A stretch of DNA of 40,781 nt from Candidatus Metalachnospira gallinarum (GCA_904378045.1 CAJFHC010000035.1:1-40781), one strand, 5' to 3'; shown: positions 1 to 8,173, numbered from the stretch's first letter. A program made the numbers and translations. The notes: generated by a model from the sequence alone, not told the origin.

Positions 1-23
1 GGGGAGCTTTTTAAGAGAACTGA

Positions 24-95
24 GGCCCGGTGGTCAAGCGGTTAAGACACGGCCCTTTCACGGCTGTAACCCGGGTTCGATTCCCGGTCGGGTCA
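24..95 (+). tRNA. tRNA-Glu (anticodon TTC)
   Basis: A complete cloverleaf can be drawn. The seven-base acceptor stem GGCCCGG pairs with TCGGGTC, the anticodon loop reads CTTTCAC with anticodon TTC, and the T arm is CCGGG-TTCGATT-CCCGG. The discriminator base is A95. No CCA is encoded, so the 3' end must be added after transcription. It is the first gene of a five-member tRNA cluster. Confidence 0.95.
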
Positions 96-105
96 TTAAT
101 ATAAT

Positions 106-178
106 GCCGATGTGGCTCAATTGGCAGAGCAGCTGACTTGTAATCAGCAGGTTAACGGTTCGAGTCCGTTCATCGGCT
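106..178 (+). tRNA. tRNA-Thr (anticodon TGT)
   Basis: The acceptor stem GCCGATG pairs perfectly with CATCGGC. The anticodon stem GCTGA/TCAGC encloses CTTGTAA, giving anticodon TGT. The discriminator is T178 and no CCA is encoded. It lies 10 bp after tRNA-Glu, so the two are probably cut from one transcript. Confidence 0.95.
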
Positions 179-197
179 TATGAATTTATTTCACCAT

Positions 198-271
198 GGG
201 TCTTTAGCTCAGTTGGTTAGAGCATCCGGCTCATAACCGGACGGTCCTGGGTTCGAGTCCCCGAAGACCCA
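198..271 (+). tRNA. tRNA-Met (anticodon CAT), probably elongator
   Basis: The acceptor stem GGGTCTT pairs with AAGACCC. The anticodon stem TCCGG/CCGGA encloses CTCATAA, giving CAT. The first acceptor pair is G-C and the anticodon stem lacks the three consecutive G-C pairs of an initiator, so elongator Met fits best. An Ile tRNA with lysidine-modified CAT cannot be formally excluded from sequence alone. No CCA is encoded. Confidence 0.9.
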
Positions 272-289
272 CTTTAAAAATTTATATAT

Positions 290-366
<77 letters not shown>

Positions 367-369
367 TTT

Positions 370-430
370 GGGAGTGGAGAGCATCTGCCTTACAAGCAGA
401 GGGTCATAGGTTCGAGCCCTATAACTCCCA
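370..430 (+). pseudogene. Truncated tRNA-Val (anticodon TAC) lacking the 5' half of the D arm
   Basis: The acceptor strand GGGAGT (370-375) pairs with the 3' strand ending at 429. The anticodon stem TCTGC/GCAGA encloses CTTACAA (anticodon TAC), and the T arm ATAGG-TTCGAGC-CCTAT is intact with discriminator A430. Between acceptor and anticodon arms only about eight bases remain (GGAGAGCA). The usual TA spacer, first D-stem strand and most of the D loop are missing, roughly 12-14 nt. The gene is 61 nt instead of about 73-76. It is either a deletion pseudogene or an assembly or sequencing error, because the downstream terminator and all other arms are well preserved. Confidence 0.8.
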
Positions 431-437
431 TTTTTTT

Positions 438-460
438 GTCCTTTTTTAAGGACTTTTTTT
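438..460 (+). terminator. Rho-independent terminator of the tRNA cluster
   Basis: The stem GTCCTT/AAGGAC with a TTTT loop is followed by seven T. It sits 7 bp after the tRNA-Val remnant and closes the tRNA transcription unit. Confidence 0.85.
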
Positions 461-556
461 ATTCCTGTATTTTCATTTGATTTTTTTCGCTTGATATGAT
501 ATCGTATATATATCTTTTTGACCGATTTATATTTTTTAGTCATAGAAGGTGAAAGC

Positions 557-1135
557 ATGGCAGTACCGTTTAGCAAATCAAAGAGGGACGAGATCGCTGA
601 AAAGCTCAAGGAAGGAGCAAGGATTTTCGCATCTCAGAAAGGTATGAAAAAAACATCCGTTGACAGCCTTGTGGAGTATGCGGGCATATCAAAGGGAGCA
701 TTTTATAATTTTTACGGTTCAAAAGATGAGCTTTTTCTTGAGGTCGTCGAGGATTGGCATACGGACATATATGGAATGGCATTGGATTGCATACTTGAGA
801 AGAACGGCCAGCCGAACGCGAATCGTGCGGCAAAGGCGGTTTATGAAGCCTGCCGTATGATGGCTGAAAATGGTATAATGAGATTTATAAAAAACGATTT
901 GCCGCAGCTTTTGGATAGTATAAACGGAAGCGAGCTTATGGAGAGATATCATGGAGACGATATACACATAAAAGAAGTAATAAAATACTCAGGGTTAAGT
1001 CTTTTGATTACGGACGACGAGGCCGTCGACATTATTAAAAATCTTGCCTTTTGTGTATTAAATTCAGGTACGGACAGCTTTTGGCACGCCTATAAAATAA
1101 TAGTCAACAGTGTTTGCAAATACATAGTTAAATAA
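557..1135 (+). CDS. TetR/AcrR-family transcriptional regulator
   Basis: The product has 192 residues and the TetR layout. An N-terminal three-helix DNA-binding domain spans about residues 10-55, with the recognition region reading SVDSLVEYAGISKGAFYNFYG and the typical FYNFYGSKDELF that ends the HTH. A divergent helical ligand-binding domain follows. The ATG at 557 is preferred over an upstream in-frame start at 518 because AAGGTG lies just upstream at the right distance. The gene stands alone between the tRNA cluster and the convergent MaoC gene, so the target and ligand cannot be read from context. Local effector sensing is a family expectation only. Confidence 0.88.
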   Translation: MAVPFSKSKRDEIAEKLKEGARIFASQKGMKKTSVDSLVEYAGISKGAFYNFYGSKDELFLEVVEDWHTDIYGMALDCILEKNGQPNANRAAKAVYEACRMMAENGIMRFIKNDLPQLLDSINGSELMERYHGDDIHIKEVIKYSGLSLLITDDEAVDIIKNLAFCVLNSGTDSFWHAYKIIVNSVCKYIVK

Positions 1136-1140
1136 TAAAT

Positions 1141-1177
1141 AAGGGTGAAAAGCTAATTAAAGCGATTTACCCTTTTA
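1141..1177 (+). terminator. Probable terminator after the TetR gene
   Basis: AAGGGTGAA (1141-1149) can pair with TTTACCCTT (1166-1174) with one G-U pair, followed by a short T run. It lies directly after the tetR stop in a convergent intergenic region. The T-tract is weak. Confidence 0.55.
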
Positions 1178-1234
1178 TCAATGTTGTCTATGCGAAGCAG
1201 CGACGTTTAAGATCTATATATTTTTCCGTCTAAA

Positions 1235-1657
1235 TCAGGCAGTTTTCTCCGCCGGAGGAATGACTGTTGCCGTACCGTCAACAACGATCTCGTTATGCTG
1301 GTTCCTGCAAACGGTGCGTATTTTAGCCACATCAAATTTGCTTTTTGCTTCGATTTCGTTTATTTCCAGCTCAACAGTCACTGTGTCGCCTATTTTTACC
1401 GGCTTGAGAAATCTTATATCCTGGCTGAGATATGTTGTTCCGGGACCGGGAAAGTACATACCTATAACACCGGAAATAACGCCGGCGCTTATCATGCCAT
1501 GGGCGATTCGCTCGCCGAAAATTGTACCTTTCGCATATTCGTCGTCAAGATGAAGAGGGTTTTTATCGCCGGTAACTTCGGCAAACATAAGGACGTCATT
1601 ATCGGTTATTGTTTTTTTCAATTCATAAGAGTCGCCAACTGATAAATTTTTTGCCAT
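1235..1657 (-). CDS. MaoC-like (R)-specific enoyl-CoA hydratase
   Basis: The 140-residue hot-dog-fold protein belongs to the MaoC/PhaJ family, which hydrates trans-2-enoyl-CoA to (R)-3-hydroxyacyl-CoA. The hydratase motif is clear: TGDKNPLH contains Asp31 and His36, the same positions as the catalytic pair of PhaJ. It is followed by the conserved IAHGMISAG segment. Length is normal for single-domain PhaJ proteins. An excellent AAGGAGG (1666-1672) precedes the ATG. It has its own promoter and lies downstream of a LysR gene on the same strand, which may regulate it. The physiological substrate (short-chain enoyl-CoA, crotonyl-CoA) is inferred. Confidence 0.88.
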   Translation of the reverse strand: MAKNLSVGDSYELKKTITDNDVLMFAEVTGDKNPLHLDDEYAKGTIFGERIAHGMISAGVISGVIGMYFPGPGTTYLSQDIRFLKPVKIGDTVTVELEINEIEAKSKFDVAKIRTVCRNQHNEIVVDGTATVIPPAEKTA

Positions 1658-1715
1658 AGAAGATTCCTCCTTAATATGCTTTCCTGCCGGCCGGGTCGTA
1701 GTTTTTTATGATTTA

Positions 1716-1744
1716 AGTATAATTAAACCGCGCCGGTATGTAAA
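1716..1744 (-). promoter_or_regulatory. Sigma-70-type promoter for the MaoC gene
   Basis: On the minus strand a -35 TTTACA (1739-1744) and a -10 TATACT (1716-1721) are separated by 17 bp. They lie about 60 bp upstream of the MaoC start codon. Confidence 0.65.
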
Positions 1745-1798
1745 ACATATAAAATTCATCATGGCTATGAAAAAAAGGAATAGTGTTACTTCGGCGGA

Positions 1799-2689
1799 TT
1801 ACTTTGCCGCCGAGCATTCCGTTTTGGAAAGTTCGATAAAAGACTTTATGATTTTTGAAACATATTTGTCTTTTTTCATTATTATGGCTATATTCCAGGA
1901 GAATTTGGGATCTTTTAAACTGACAAGCTTTATTTTGTCCGAGTTGAACCTCCTGAGTATAGGCTTTGGAAGTATGGCCACGCCCTGATCAAGAGATACC
2001 ATTTCGGCTATAAAATCCCACTGGGAACTTTCGCAGACTATATTTGGCTCAAAACCGGAAACAAGACAGATTGATCTTATCTGATCGTAAAGCATAAAGG
2101 TTTTATTAAGAGATATAAACCTTTCGTTTTTAAGCATTTTGAAACCAACTTCATCATATTGTGCCAAAGGGTGGCTTTTATTCACCAGCAGCACGTTTTC
2201 CGCGGTGATTATTGGAGTTATGCTGAAATCTTCACCGGAGACAGGCTGTATTACGACCCCGGCGTCCACCTCGCCGTCCAGCACCCATTTTTTAATGGTG
2301 TTTGCTCCGGCCTCGGTTATCTTAAGATCAACGCCGGGGTACATTTCCCTGAATTTGTGAATGATCGACGTGAAATACGCCGTTCCGATTACCGGCGGTA
2401 TGCCGACTGAGATCTGCCCCTGCTCTATGCCAAGACTATCATATAGACTGTCCAGCTCCTCGTTTATTTTTTTAAGGGATATAAGGCCTCTTTGATAAAG
2501 TATCTCGCCTTCGGGCGTCAGTTTAAAATGGTTTACCGTACGGTCGATAAGATTTACGCCAAGCTCCGACTCCATAGCTTTCACGGTCTTGCTGAGTGCG
2601 GACTGGCTTATATACAAATTGGCGGCCGCCTTTGTAAAGTTTTTCATTTTAGCTATTTCCAAAAAATATGTAAGCTGTTTCAGGGTCAT
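1799..2689 (-). CDS. LysR-family transcriptional regulator
   Basis: The 296-residue protein has a normal LysR length. The N-terminal winged HTH (residues 1-60) contains NFTKAAANLYISQSALSKTV and ends with the typical LTPEGEILYQRG linker helix. The C-terminal effector domain starts near residue 90 (GQISVGIPPVIG), typical of a LysR substrate-binding fold. A strong AAGGAGG precedes the ATG. The MaoC gene follows on the same strand behind its own promoter, so it is a plausible target. The effector is unknown. Confidence 0.9.
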   Translation of the reverse strand: MTLKQLTYFLEIAKMKNFTKAAANLYISQSALSKTVKAMESELGVNLIDRTVNHFKLTPEGEILYQRGLISLKKINEELDSLYDSLGIEQGQISVGIPPVIGTAYFTSIIHKFREMYPGVDLKITEAGANTIKKWVLDGEVDAGVVIQPVSGEDFSITPIITAENVLLVNKSHPLAQYDEVGFKMLKNERFISLNKTFMLYDQIRSICLVSGFEPNIVCESSQWDFIAEMVSLDQGVAILPKPILRRFNSDKIKLVSLKDPKFSWNIAIIMKKDKYVSKIIKSFIELSKTECSAAK

Positions 2690-2709
2690 ATTACCGGCCT
2701 CCTTATTAT

Positions 2710-2742
2710 AAAAAAGGTGAGGATCGTCTATACGGCCTCACC
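2710..2742 (-). terminator. Rho-independent terminator of mgtE
   Basis: On the minus strand GGTGAGG (complement of 2736-2742) pairs with CCTCACC (complement of 2716-2722) and is followed by a six-U run (complement of 2710-2715). It lies 11 bp past the mgtE stop. Confidence 0.8.
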
Positions 2743-2752
2743 CGGATATGCA

Positions 2753-4102
2753 TTACAATAAAAGTACTGCGGCGATATTGAAATATATAAGCAGCGATAC
2801 CGCGTCAACGACAGTTGTGATGAGAGGACCGGCCATAATGGCAGGGTCGAAACCGACTCTTTTAGCCAGCATGGGAAGGGTACAGCCGATGGCTTTGGCA
2901 ACAACGACAACAACCGCCATTGTAACCGACACGGCTATATTTACGGCAATGCTCACGCTGTCAAAGAAGAACAGTCTCGCGAAATTTACGGCGCCAAGGG
3001 CTATGCCGCACAGAATGCCGACTCGGACTTCTTTCCATATTACCTTAAATATATCCTTCATCTCGATCTCGCCAAGGGCCATACCACGAATAATAAGAGT
3101 AGAAGCCTGTGAACCGGAATTTCCTCCGGTACCGGTAAGTATGGTCATATATGCCGAAAGGGCGAGCACAGTCGTCAGAACATATTGATAACGGCTTATT
3201 ATAGCCGCTGATATGGTTCCGGAGATCATAAGCACCAGAAGCCAAGGAAGTCTGTTTTTTGTAAGGGTCGTTACGCTTGTCTTAAGATATTCGTCCTCGG
3301 AAGGAAGGAGGGCTGCCATTTTCTCAAAGTCCTCGGTGTTTTCCTGATCGATGACGTCCATAATATCGTCAACGGTTATGATACCTACGAGACGGCCCTC
3401 GTTGTCCACAACGGGCAAACTGATGAAGTTGTAGTTTTTGAATATCTCGGCTACCTCTTCCTGGTCATCAAGGGTCTTAACATATATGACCCTGTCCTCC
3501 ATAAGATTTTTAACGACCTCGTCATCTTTGGCGAGTATCAATGTTCTGAGTGGAAGTATTCCCATAAGAACTCTTTTGCTGTTTACGACGTAGCAGTTGT
3601 ATATGGTCTCCTTGTCAACGCCAGTGGCCCTTAACTGCTCCATAGCGCGTTTGACGGTCATATCCTCGTGGAACTGAACGAACTCAATGGTCATAATGCT
3701 TCCGGCCGAGTTGTCCGGATAATTAAGGAACTGATTTATAAGAGCCCTTTTCGACTCATCGGCGTTGCGGAGCACCTTTGTCACGAGGTTAGCGGGCAGC
3801 TCCGAAAGAAAGTCCACCGTATCGTCTATGAACATTTCGTCGACGATGTTGCGGATCTCATTGTCACTGATTGATTTTATCAGGTGCTCCTGAAGGTCGT
3901 AATCCATATAACTGAACGCCTCAGCGGCGTTGTCCTTCGTAAGCAGACGGAAAACTATCAGCTTTTTATCATCCGGGAGCAGCTCGAAAAATTCGGCGGC
4001 GTCGTATGAATTGAGCTCGTTTACCTCATATTTCAGCTCTTTTATATTGCCTTCCCTGAGAAGGTCAAGGAGCTTTTCGTATAAAACTTCGGTATTATCC
4101 AA
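2753..4102 (-). CDS. mgtE: Magnesium transporter MgtE
   Basis: The protein has about 449 residues in the full MgtE arrangement: an N-terminal superhelical domain (about 1-130), paired CBS domains (about 135-255, including GIITVDDIMDVI) that sense cytosolic Mg2+, and a C-terminal five-helix pore domain. The pore carries the family signature GTGGNSGSQAST and DPAIMAGPLITT, which includes the Mg2+-binding Asp of the pore. It acts in the inner membrane as a Mg2+ channel. Two starts are possible. GTG at 4111 sits directly against the AGAAGGGG Shine-Dalgarno, while TTG at 4102 lies 8 nt from it and is preferred. The gene is preceded by an unusual 270-nt leader with a small ORF. Confidence 0.95.
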   Translation of the reverse strand: MDNTEVLYEKLLDLLREGNIKELKYEVNELNSYDAAEFFELLPDDKKLIVFRLLTKDNAAEAFSYMDYDLQEHLIKSISDNEIRNIVDEMFIDDTVDFLSELPANLVTKVLRNADESKRALINQFLNYPDNSAGSIMTIEFVQFHEDMTVKRAMEQLRATGVDKETIYNCYVVNSKRVLMGILPLRTLILAKDDEVVKNLMEDRVIYVKTLDDQEEVAEIFKNYNFISLPVVDNEGRLVGIITVDDIMDVIDQENTEDFEKMAALLPSEDEYLKTSVTTLTKNRLPWLLVLMISGTISAAIISRYQYVLTTVLALSAYMTILTGTGGNSGSQASTLIIRGMALGEIEMKDIFKVIWKEVRVGILCGIALGAVNFARLFFFDSVSIAVNIAVSVTMAVVVVVAKAIGCTLPMLAKRVGFDPAIMAGPLITTVVDAVSLLIYFNIAAVLLL

Positions 4103-4120
4103 TTTAAGCACCCCTTCTCT

Positions 4121-4136
4121 GCCGTAAAAAAACGGC
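4121..4136 (-). other. Hairpin just upstream of the mgtE ribosome binding site
   Basis: The minus-strand sequence GCCGT-TTTTTT-ACGGC forms a short stem that ends 2 nt before the AGAAGGGG Shine-Dalgarno of mgtE. It may modulate access to the ribosome binding site. Confidence 0.4.
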
Positions 4137-4161
4137 TGAATTTTTGGTTCAGACCGTGGTC

Positions 4162-4226
4162 AAAGAAAAAGCAAATAAAAGAACTACCGATAACTATACA
4201 GTCCTGATAACCGGCTGTATCGGCAG
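4162..4226 (-). promoter_or_regulatory. Attenuator-like hairpin in the mgtE leader
   Basis: On the minus strand the 5' arm (complement of 4215-4226) and 3' arm (complement of 4184-4201) pair over about 12 bp with a 6-nt bulge and a 13-nt loop. A U-rich stretch follows (complement of 4162-4183). The 3' arm contains the stop codon of the small leader ORF, so a ribosome that finishes the ORF would prevent pairing. That geometry is typical of translation-coupled attenuation. The U-tract is interrupted, so terminator strength is uncertain. Confidence 0.5.
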
Positions 4227-4307
4227 AATTTTTACGGGCTTTTCACGGCCTGGAAATATTAAAACGTTATACAATGGAATATCATCCGGCAAGCCAACAT
4301 TGTCCAT
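4194..4307 (-). CDS. Small Pro-rich leader ORF upstream of mgtE
   Basis: This 37-codon ORF starts with ATG 7 nt after a near-ideal GGAGGTGG (complement of 4315-4322) and ends in TAG inside the attenuator hairpin. It encodes six prolines (residues 7, 11, 19, 24, 29, 32) and an Asp-Asp pair right after the first proline. No membrane segment or known domain is visible. Position and composition recall the Pro-rich leader peptide MgtL, which controls the Mg2+ transporter gene mgtA in enterobacteria. The sequences are not obviously homologous, so a leader-peptide role is inferred from ribosome binding site, location and overlap with the hairpin. Confidence 0.6.
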   Translation of the reverse strand: MDNVGLPDDIPLYNVLIFPGREKPVKILPIQPVIRTV

Positions 4308-4377
4308 AAAAATCCCACCTCCGTCATAAAATAATCATTTACGGTAAAAGCGGTATAAACCGCGCCCGTCTATTATT

Positions 4378-4406
4378 AGTATATGCGTTTTAAAAGTTAA
4401 CGTCAA
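4378..4406 (-). promoter_or_regulatory. Promoter of the mgtE leader transcript
   Basis: On the minus strand TTGACG (4401-4406) and TATACT (4378-4383) are spaced by exactly 17 bp. Transcription would start near 4371, giving a leader of about 270 nt before mgtE that includes the small ORF. Confidence 0.75.
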
Positions 4407-4428
4407 ATAAAATTCTTGTATAAAAATT

Positions 4429-4456
4429 AAAAAGACGGAATTAAATCCGCCTTTTT
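4429..4456 (-). terminator. Terminator of metK, potentially bidirectional
   Basis: AAAAAGACGGA (4429-4439) and TCCGCCTTTTT (4446-4456) form a stem with an A/T-rich base. On the minus strand it lies about 40 bp after the metK stop and ends in a U run. Confidence 0.8.
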
Positions 4457-4496
4457 AAAAAATCTTCGGATATGTTTTTAACATATCGTCTGTTTC

Positions 4497-5669
4497 TCAG
4501 ATTTTGAATACATCAGTCTTATCCGTCTTTTCCCAAGGCAGGTCAAGATCGCTTCTTCCGAAATGTCCGTAAGCGGCAACCTGTTTGTAAATTGGTCTTC
4601 TTAAATCAAAATTCTTGATTATTGCGGCAGGACGGAGGTCAAAATTGTCCTGAACGAGCTTTGTGATCTCCTCATCGGATATTTTTCCCGTTCCGTATGT
4701 ATTTATGAGTATGGAAACAGGTTTTGCCACACCAATGGCATAGGCAAGCTGTACTTCGCATTTTTTCGCGATGCCGCTTGCGACGATGTTTTTAGCCACA
4801 TAACGAGCCGCATAGCAGGCTGAACGGTCTACCTTTGTGGGATCCTTTCCGGAGAAAGCTCCGCCGCCATGGCTGGCATATCCGCCGTATGTGTCAACAA
4901 TTATCTTTCTTCCTGTAAGTCCGCTGTCGCCCTGGGGTCCGCCTATAACAAAACGTCCGGTAGGGTTGATATAGTATTTTGTCTTGTCGTTGAGAAGCTC
5001 GGCGGGAATAACTGCCTTGATGACCTTCTCTATCATATCTTCCCTTATCTGCTCCTGAGTAACATCGGGATCATGCTGTGTTGAAATTACAACGGTATCA
5101 ACGGCAACGGGCTTGTCGTCCTCATATAATACCGTTACCTGAGATTTTCCGTCGGGTCTGAGATATGAGAGGGTTCCGTTCTTTCTGACTTCAGCGAGCT
5201 TTCTTGTAAGCGCATGAGCCAGATGTATGGGCATGGGCATATAATCGTCGGTCTCGTCGCAGGCAAAACCGAACATCATTCCCTGGTCTCCGGCTCCGGT
5301 GTCAAACTCGCTGTTATCCTCTCCGGTCTTGTTTTCGAGAGCCTTGTCAACGCCCATAGCTATGTCGGGAGACTGGCCGTGTATTGACGTAATAACGGAG
5401 CAGGTGTCGCAGTCGAAGCCGTATTTGGCTCTGTCATAGCCTATTTCCCTTACGGTGTCTCTGACGATCTTTTCGATGTCTACGAACGCGTTTGTGGTTA
5501 TCTCGCCCATTACAAAAACGATTCCCGTGGTCGTTGTAGTTTCGCAGGCGACTCTTGACATGGGATCCTTCTCAAGAAGGGCGTCAAGTATGGCGTCCGA
5601 GATCTGGTCGCACATTTTGTCGGGATGTCCTTCCGTTACGGATTCGGAAGTAAATAATCTTCTTGCCAT
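4497..5669 (-). CDS. metK: S-adenosylmethionine synthetase
   Basis: The 390-residue product is a full-length MetK, the cytosolic enzyme that makes SAM from methionine and ATP. The N-terminal [17 protein letters not shown], the central [10 protein letters not shown] loop and the phosphate-binding [16 protein letters not shown] are all intact. The ATG follows GGAAG at a good distance. The gene is preceded by a SAM-I riboswitch and promoter and followed by a terminator, so it is a single-gene unit under product feedback. Confidence 0.98.
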   Translation of the reverse strand: MARRLFTSESVTEGHPDKMCDQISDAILDALLEKDPMSRVACETTTTTGIVFVMGEITTNAFVDIEKIVRDTVREIGYDRAKYGFDCDTCSVITSIHGQSPDIAMGVDKALENKTGEDNSEFDTGAGDQGMMFGFACDETDDYMPMPIHLAHALTRKLAEVRKNGTLSYLRPDGKSQVTVLYEDDKPVAVDTVVISTQHDPDVTQEQIREDMIEKVIKAVIPAELLNDKTKYYINPTGRFVIGGPQGDSGLTGRKIIVDTYGGYASHGGGAFSGKDPTKVDRSACYAARYVAKNIVASGIAKKCEVQLAYAIGVAKPVSILINTYGTGKISDEEITKLVQDNFDLRPAAIIKNFDLRRPIYKQVAAYGHFGRSDLDLPWEKTDKTDVFKI

Positions 5670-5700
5670 TTTTATGATCTTCCTTTCACTTTTAGAGGGT

Positions 5701-5862
5701 AAAAGAAAAGGCCCCTAAAGGAATTCGATTATCGAAAACCCCCGCAGGGCCTGTTTTTTATAAAACTTATCTTCCGCGAAAATCGCGGGGGAATTGGCAC
5801 CGTGCGCATGCCGGTTGCCGGGTTTCACAGGGCCCTGTCCCTCTACCACTCTTGATAAGATA
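5701..5862 (-). promoter_or_regulatory. SAM-I (S-box) riboswitch with terminator, controlling metK
   Basis: Reading the minus strand from 5862, the aptamer opens with the S-box signature TCTTATCAAGAG, then GGTAGAGGGA and GAAACCCGGCAACC, and P1 closes with GATAAG near 5765. The expression platform follows: AGGCCCTGCGG (ending near 5742) can pair with AGGGGCC (complement of 5710-5716) ahead of a U-rich tract (complement of 5701-5709). Bound SAM should stabilise the terminator and switch metK off. The order aptamer, terminator, metK start is canonical. Confidence 0.95.
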
Positions 5863-5881
5863 TTTTATATGATTCCTGCAC

Positions 5882-5910
5882 ATTATATAATATAAAGGTA
5901 ACTATGTCAT
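5882..5910 (-). promoter_or_regulatory. Promoter of the metK riboswitch transcript
   Basis: On the minus strand ATGACA (5905-5910) and TATAAT (5882-5887) are separated by 17 bp, and the SAM-I aptamer starts about 20 bp downstream. Confidence 0.75.
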
Positions 5911-5938
5911 TACCCAAATACATCAAAGTGTCAGGAAT

Positions 5939-7357
5939 TTATTCATTTTTGCCTTTATGACTTAAGGAAGATCTGTTTTTCATATTAAAAGCCAGCCCTA
6001 TTATCATAATTACAGCATAAACGACAAGATAGTGAAGAACCGTTCCCGTGCCATGGGAAAGGAATGCGGCGTAAATCATAAAGGCGCTTCCGACTATGGA
6101 AAGAGCCGGAGCGACAAAACGATTGAATGGATTAAAGCTCCTTTCCTTTACGATTATCATAAAAAATATTGGTATATACATGGCGTAGAGCGTAACTATC
6201 GGAAGCTCCGACGAGTCAAAGCAGAAGGCTCCGAACCACGGTGTTTCTGCAAGGTTGGCTCCGTAATAGTAAAACAGCCATCCGCAGCATATCATAAGGC
6301 CGATAACGGCTGAGTTTGTCGGCATTTTAGTCTTGTCGTCAACGGAGGCGAATATTTCTGGCGCTGGGCCGTCGTTTCTTGCGGCGAGGGAGTAAAGCCC
6401 TCTGACGCTGGAAAGCATAAGGCCGTTGAGCGTGCCAAAGCAGGATATTACAACGAATACCATAAGAAGCGTTCCGCCGTATACGCCGAATATGTTGGAG
6501 AAAGCCGTCATAACGCCGGTTTCGCCGCCGGATATCATGGTAAGGTTGTCCGCCGCTCCGGCAAGTCCGACATAATAGAGTATATAGATTATGGCGATGA
6601 TAGCGGCTCCGCCAAGCAGGGCGATGGGAAGATCTCTTTTGGCGTTTTTAAGCTCGGAATTTATGGATGTGGCGAATATCCAGCCCTCATAGGCAAAGGC
6701 CGAGGCCACGACCGCCGTAAGCAGAGGACTGGCAACGGGCACATAATCAGGCTTGACAGCCACGATCTCGGCGGCAGACGGAACGAATGTAAAGTTATGC
6801 GCAGTCATACCGCTTTTTACGCCCATAACCGTTCCTATTATACCCATAAGAAGCAGGGGTATGAGCTTTATTATTGTCGTAGACACCTGAACCTTTCCAG
6901 CCAGGCGGGGAGAAAGGGCGTTGATGGCATAGCTCAGGCAGAGATAAAACGCGGCTATGGTCATACAGGTTCCGCCGACAACATCGGAAATGCCAAGGAC
7001 AATGCAAGTATATCTTGCGGTCACCCAGGCGAGAACGGATGTCAGAGCCGGAGAAAAAATAACGGATACGAACCATCCGACAAAATAGGCGTAACGCTTC
7101 CCGACAACGGTTTCAGCGTAGTCTATTATACCGTTGACTTTTTCGTATTTTGAAGCCATAAGGGAGAACGTATAGGAACATATAAGCATGATCAGCGCGC
7201 CAATGAACCAGGCCAATATGGCCGTAGAAAGATCTCCGCCGGTTGCCGTAAGTATTTTTTCGGCCTTAAAGAACACGCCGCTTCCTATGACTATGCCGAC
7301 GACAAGACATATGGCTGTCACCAGCCCGTAATGCTTTTCAAGTTTGTTGTTTTCCAT
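5939..7357 (-). CDS. APC-family amino-acid permease
   Basis: The 472-residue integral membrane protein has about 12 hydrophobic helices. The first contains IGSGVFF, the substrate-binding GSG motif of the amino acid-polyamine-organocation superfamily. A second conserved segment AFAYEGWIFATSINSELKN corresponds to the helix-6 region seen in LAT/SteT-type exchangers. It probably imports or exchanges a neutral amino acid, but the substrate cannot be told. The ATG at 7357 follows AAGGTG, while a TTG codon directly before it is less likely. It is monocistronic, between the metK riboswitch promoter and the divergent mntP gene. Confidence 0.88.
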   Translation of the reverse strand: MENNKLEKHYGLVTAICLVVGIVIGSGVFFKAEKILTATGGDLSTAILAWFIGALIMLICSYTFSLMASKYEKVNGIIDYAETVVGKRYAYFVGWFVSVIFSPALTSVLAWVTARYTCIVLGISDVVGGTCMTIAAFYLCLSYAINALSPRLAGKVQVSTTIIKLIPLLLMGIIGTVMGVKSGMTAHNFTFVPSAAEIVAVKPDYVPVASPLLTAVVASAFAYEGWIFATSINSELKNAKRDLPIALLGGAAIIAIIYILYYVGLAGAADNLTMISGGETGVMTAFSNIFGVYGGTLLMVFVVISCFGTLNGLMLSSVRGLYSLAARNDGPAPEIFASVDDKTKMPTNSAVIGLMICCGWLFYYYGANLAETPWFGAFCFDSSELPIVTLYAMYIPIFFMIIVKERSFNPFNRFVAPALSIVGSAFMIYAAFLSHGTGTVLHYLVVYAVIMIIGLAFNMKNRSSLSHKGKNE

Positions 7358-7482
7358 CAAACGCTCACCTTCCTCTTCAAAACCTGAGTTAATATAGTAT
7401 TTACAGATAGTGTGTCATATATTTAATTTATAACAATTATAATTTATACGTCAAACGCGGTCAACAGGAACGGCCGTGATTC

Positions 7483-7511
7483 TTGACGCAAAAGTCGGTA
7501 TTTGATATAAT
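7483..7511 (+). promoter_or_regulatory. Promoter of mntP
   Basis: TTGACG (7483-7488) and a perfect TATAAT (7506-7511) are 17 bp apart. The leader of about 50 nt contains no recognisable yybP-ykoY manganese riboswitch. Confidence 0.75.
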
Positions 7512-7570
7512 CAACTGAATCGGGCTCGGAAAACCGGGACTCTTATTTGAATCTGGAGGGACTGTCGTAA

Positions 7571-8128
7571 ATGGGTTTGCTTGAACTTTTCATACTGGCT
7601 GTGGGGCTTTCCATGGACGCCTTTGCCGTATCTATATGCAAAGGGCTTTCTCTGAAAAAGACCACATTCAAAAATTCCGCCACGGCGGGAATATATTTCG
7701 GAGGATTTCAGGCGCTTATGCCCTTTATCGGATATATGCTCGGAGTCAATTTTCAGTCGTTCATAGAAAATGTGGATCACTGGATAGCCTTTGTCCTTCT
7801 TTGCGTCATAGGAGCGAATATGATAAGGGAGGCCGGAGAAGCGGAAGAATGTTCGTCGTCCATGGGAGTCAGGGAAATGCTCCCTCTGGCTGTAGCTACA
7901 AGCATCGACGCCCTTGCCGTGGGAGTCACGTTTGCCTTTTTGAAGGTGGATATAATACCGGCCATTACGCTTATAGGACTTACGACGTTTGCCTTCTCGG
8001 CGGCCGGAGTGAAGATAGGAAGCGTATTCGGGGGAAAATACAAATCCGCCGCGGAAAGAGCCGGCGGAATAGTGCTCATAATTATCGGAACGAAAATACT
8101 TTTGGAGCATCTGGGAATACTGCTCTGA
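7571..8128 (+). CDS. mntP: Putative manganese efflux pump MntP
   Basis: The 185-residue protein has six predicted membrane helices arranged as two related halves. Each half carries a conserved acidic motif: [14 protein letters not shown] (Asp16) and [14 protein letters not shown] (Asp113), the pair required for Mn2+ export in the MntP/YebN family. Length is normal. The ATG follows TGGAGGG. It is monocistronic and divergent from the APC permease. Confidence 0.93.
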   Translation: MGLLELFILAVGLSMDAFAVSICKGLSLKKTTFKNSATAGIYFGGFQALMPFIGYMLGVNFQSFIENVDHWIAFVLLCVIGANMIREAGEAEECSSSMGVREMLPLAVATSIDALAVGVTFAFLKVDIIPAITLIGLTTFAFSAAGVKIGSVFGGKYKSAAERAGGIVLIIIGTKILLEHLGILL

Positions 8129-8173
8129 TACATATTGTCCTCAGTCTTTTTATAAAGGCAGGGGACTTTTTTA

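Noticed and set aside
4100..4410. M-box (ykoK) Mg2+ riboswitch upstream of mgtE
   Set aside because: The conserved M-box core was looked for by eye in the minus-strand leader and not found. A GGTGAGG-like stretch occurs only downstream of mgtE, in its terminator. An Rfam scan would settle it.
7512..7570. yybP-ykoY manganese riboswitch before mntP
   Set aside because: The leader after the promoter is only about 50 nt and lacks the conserved loops of that RNA.
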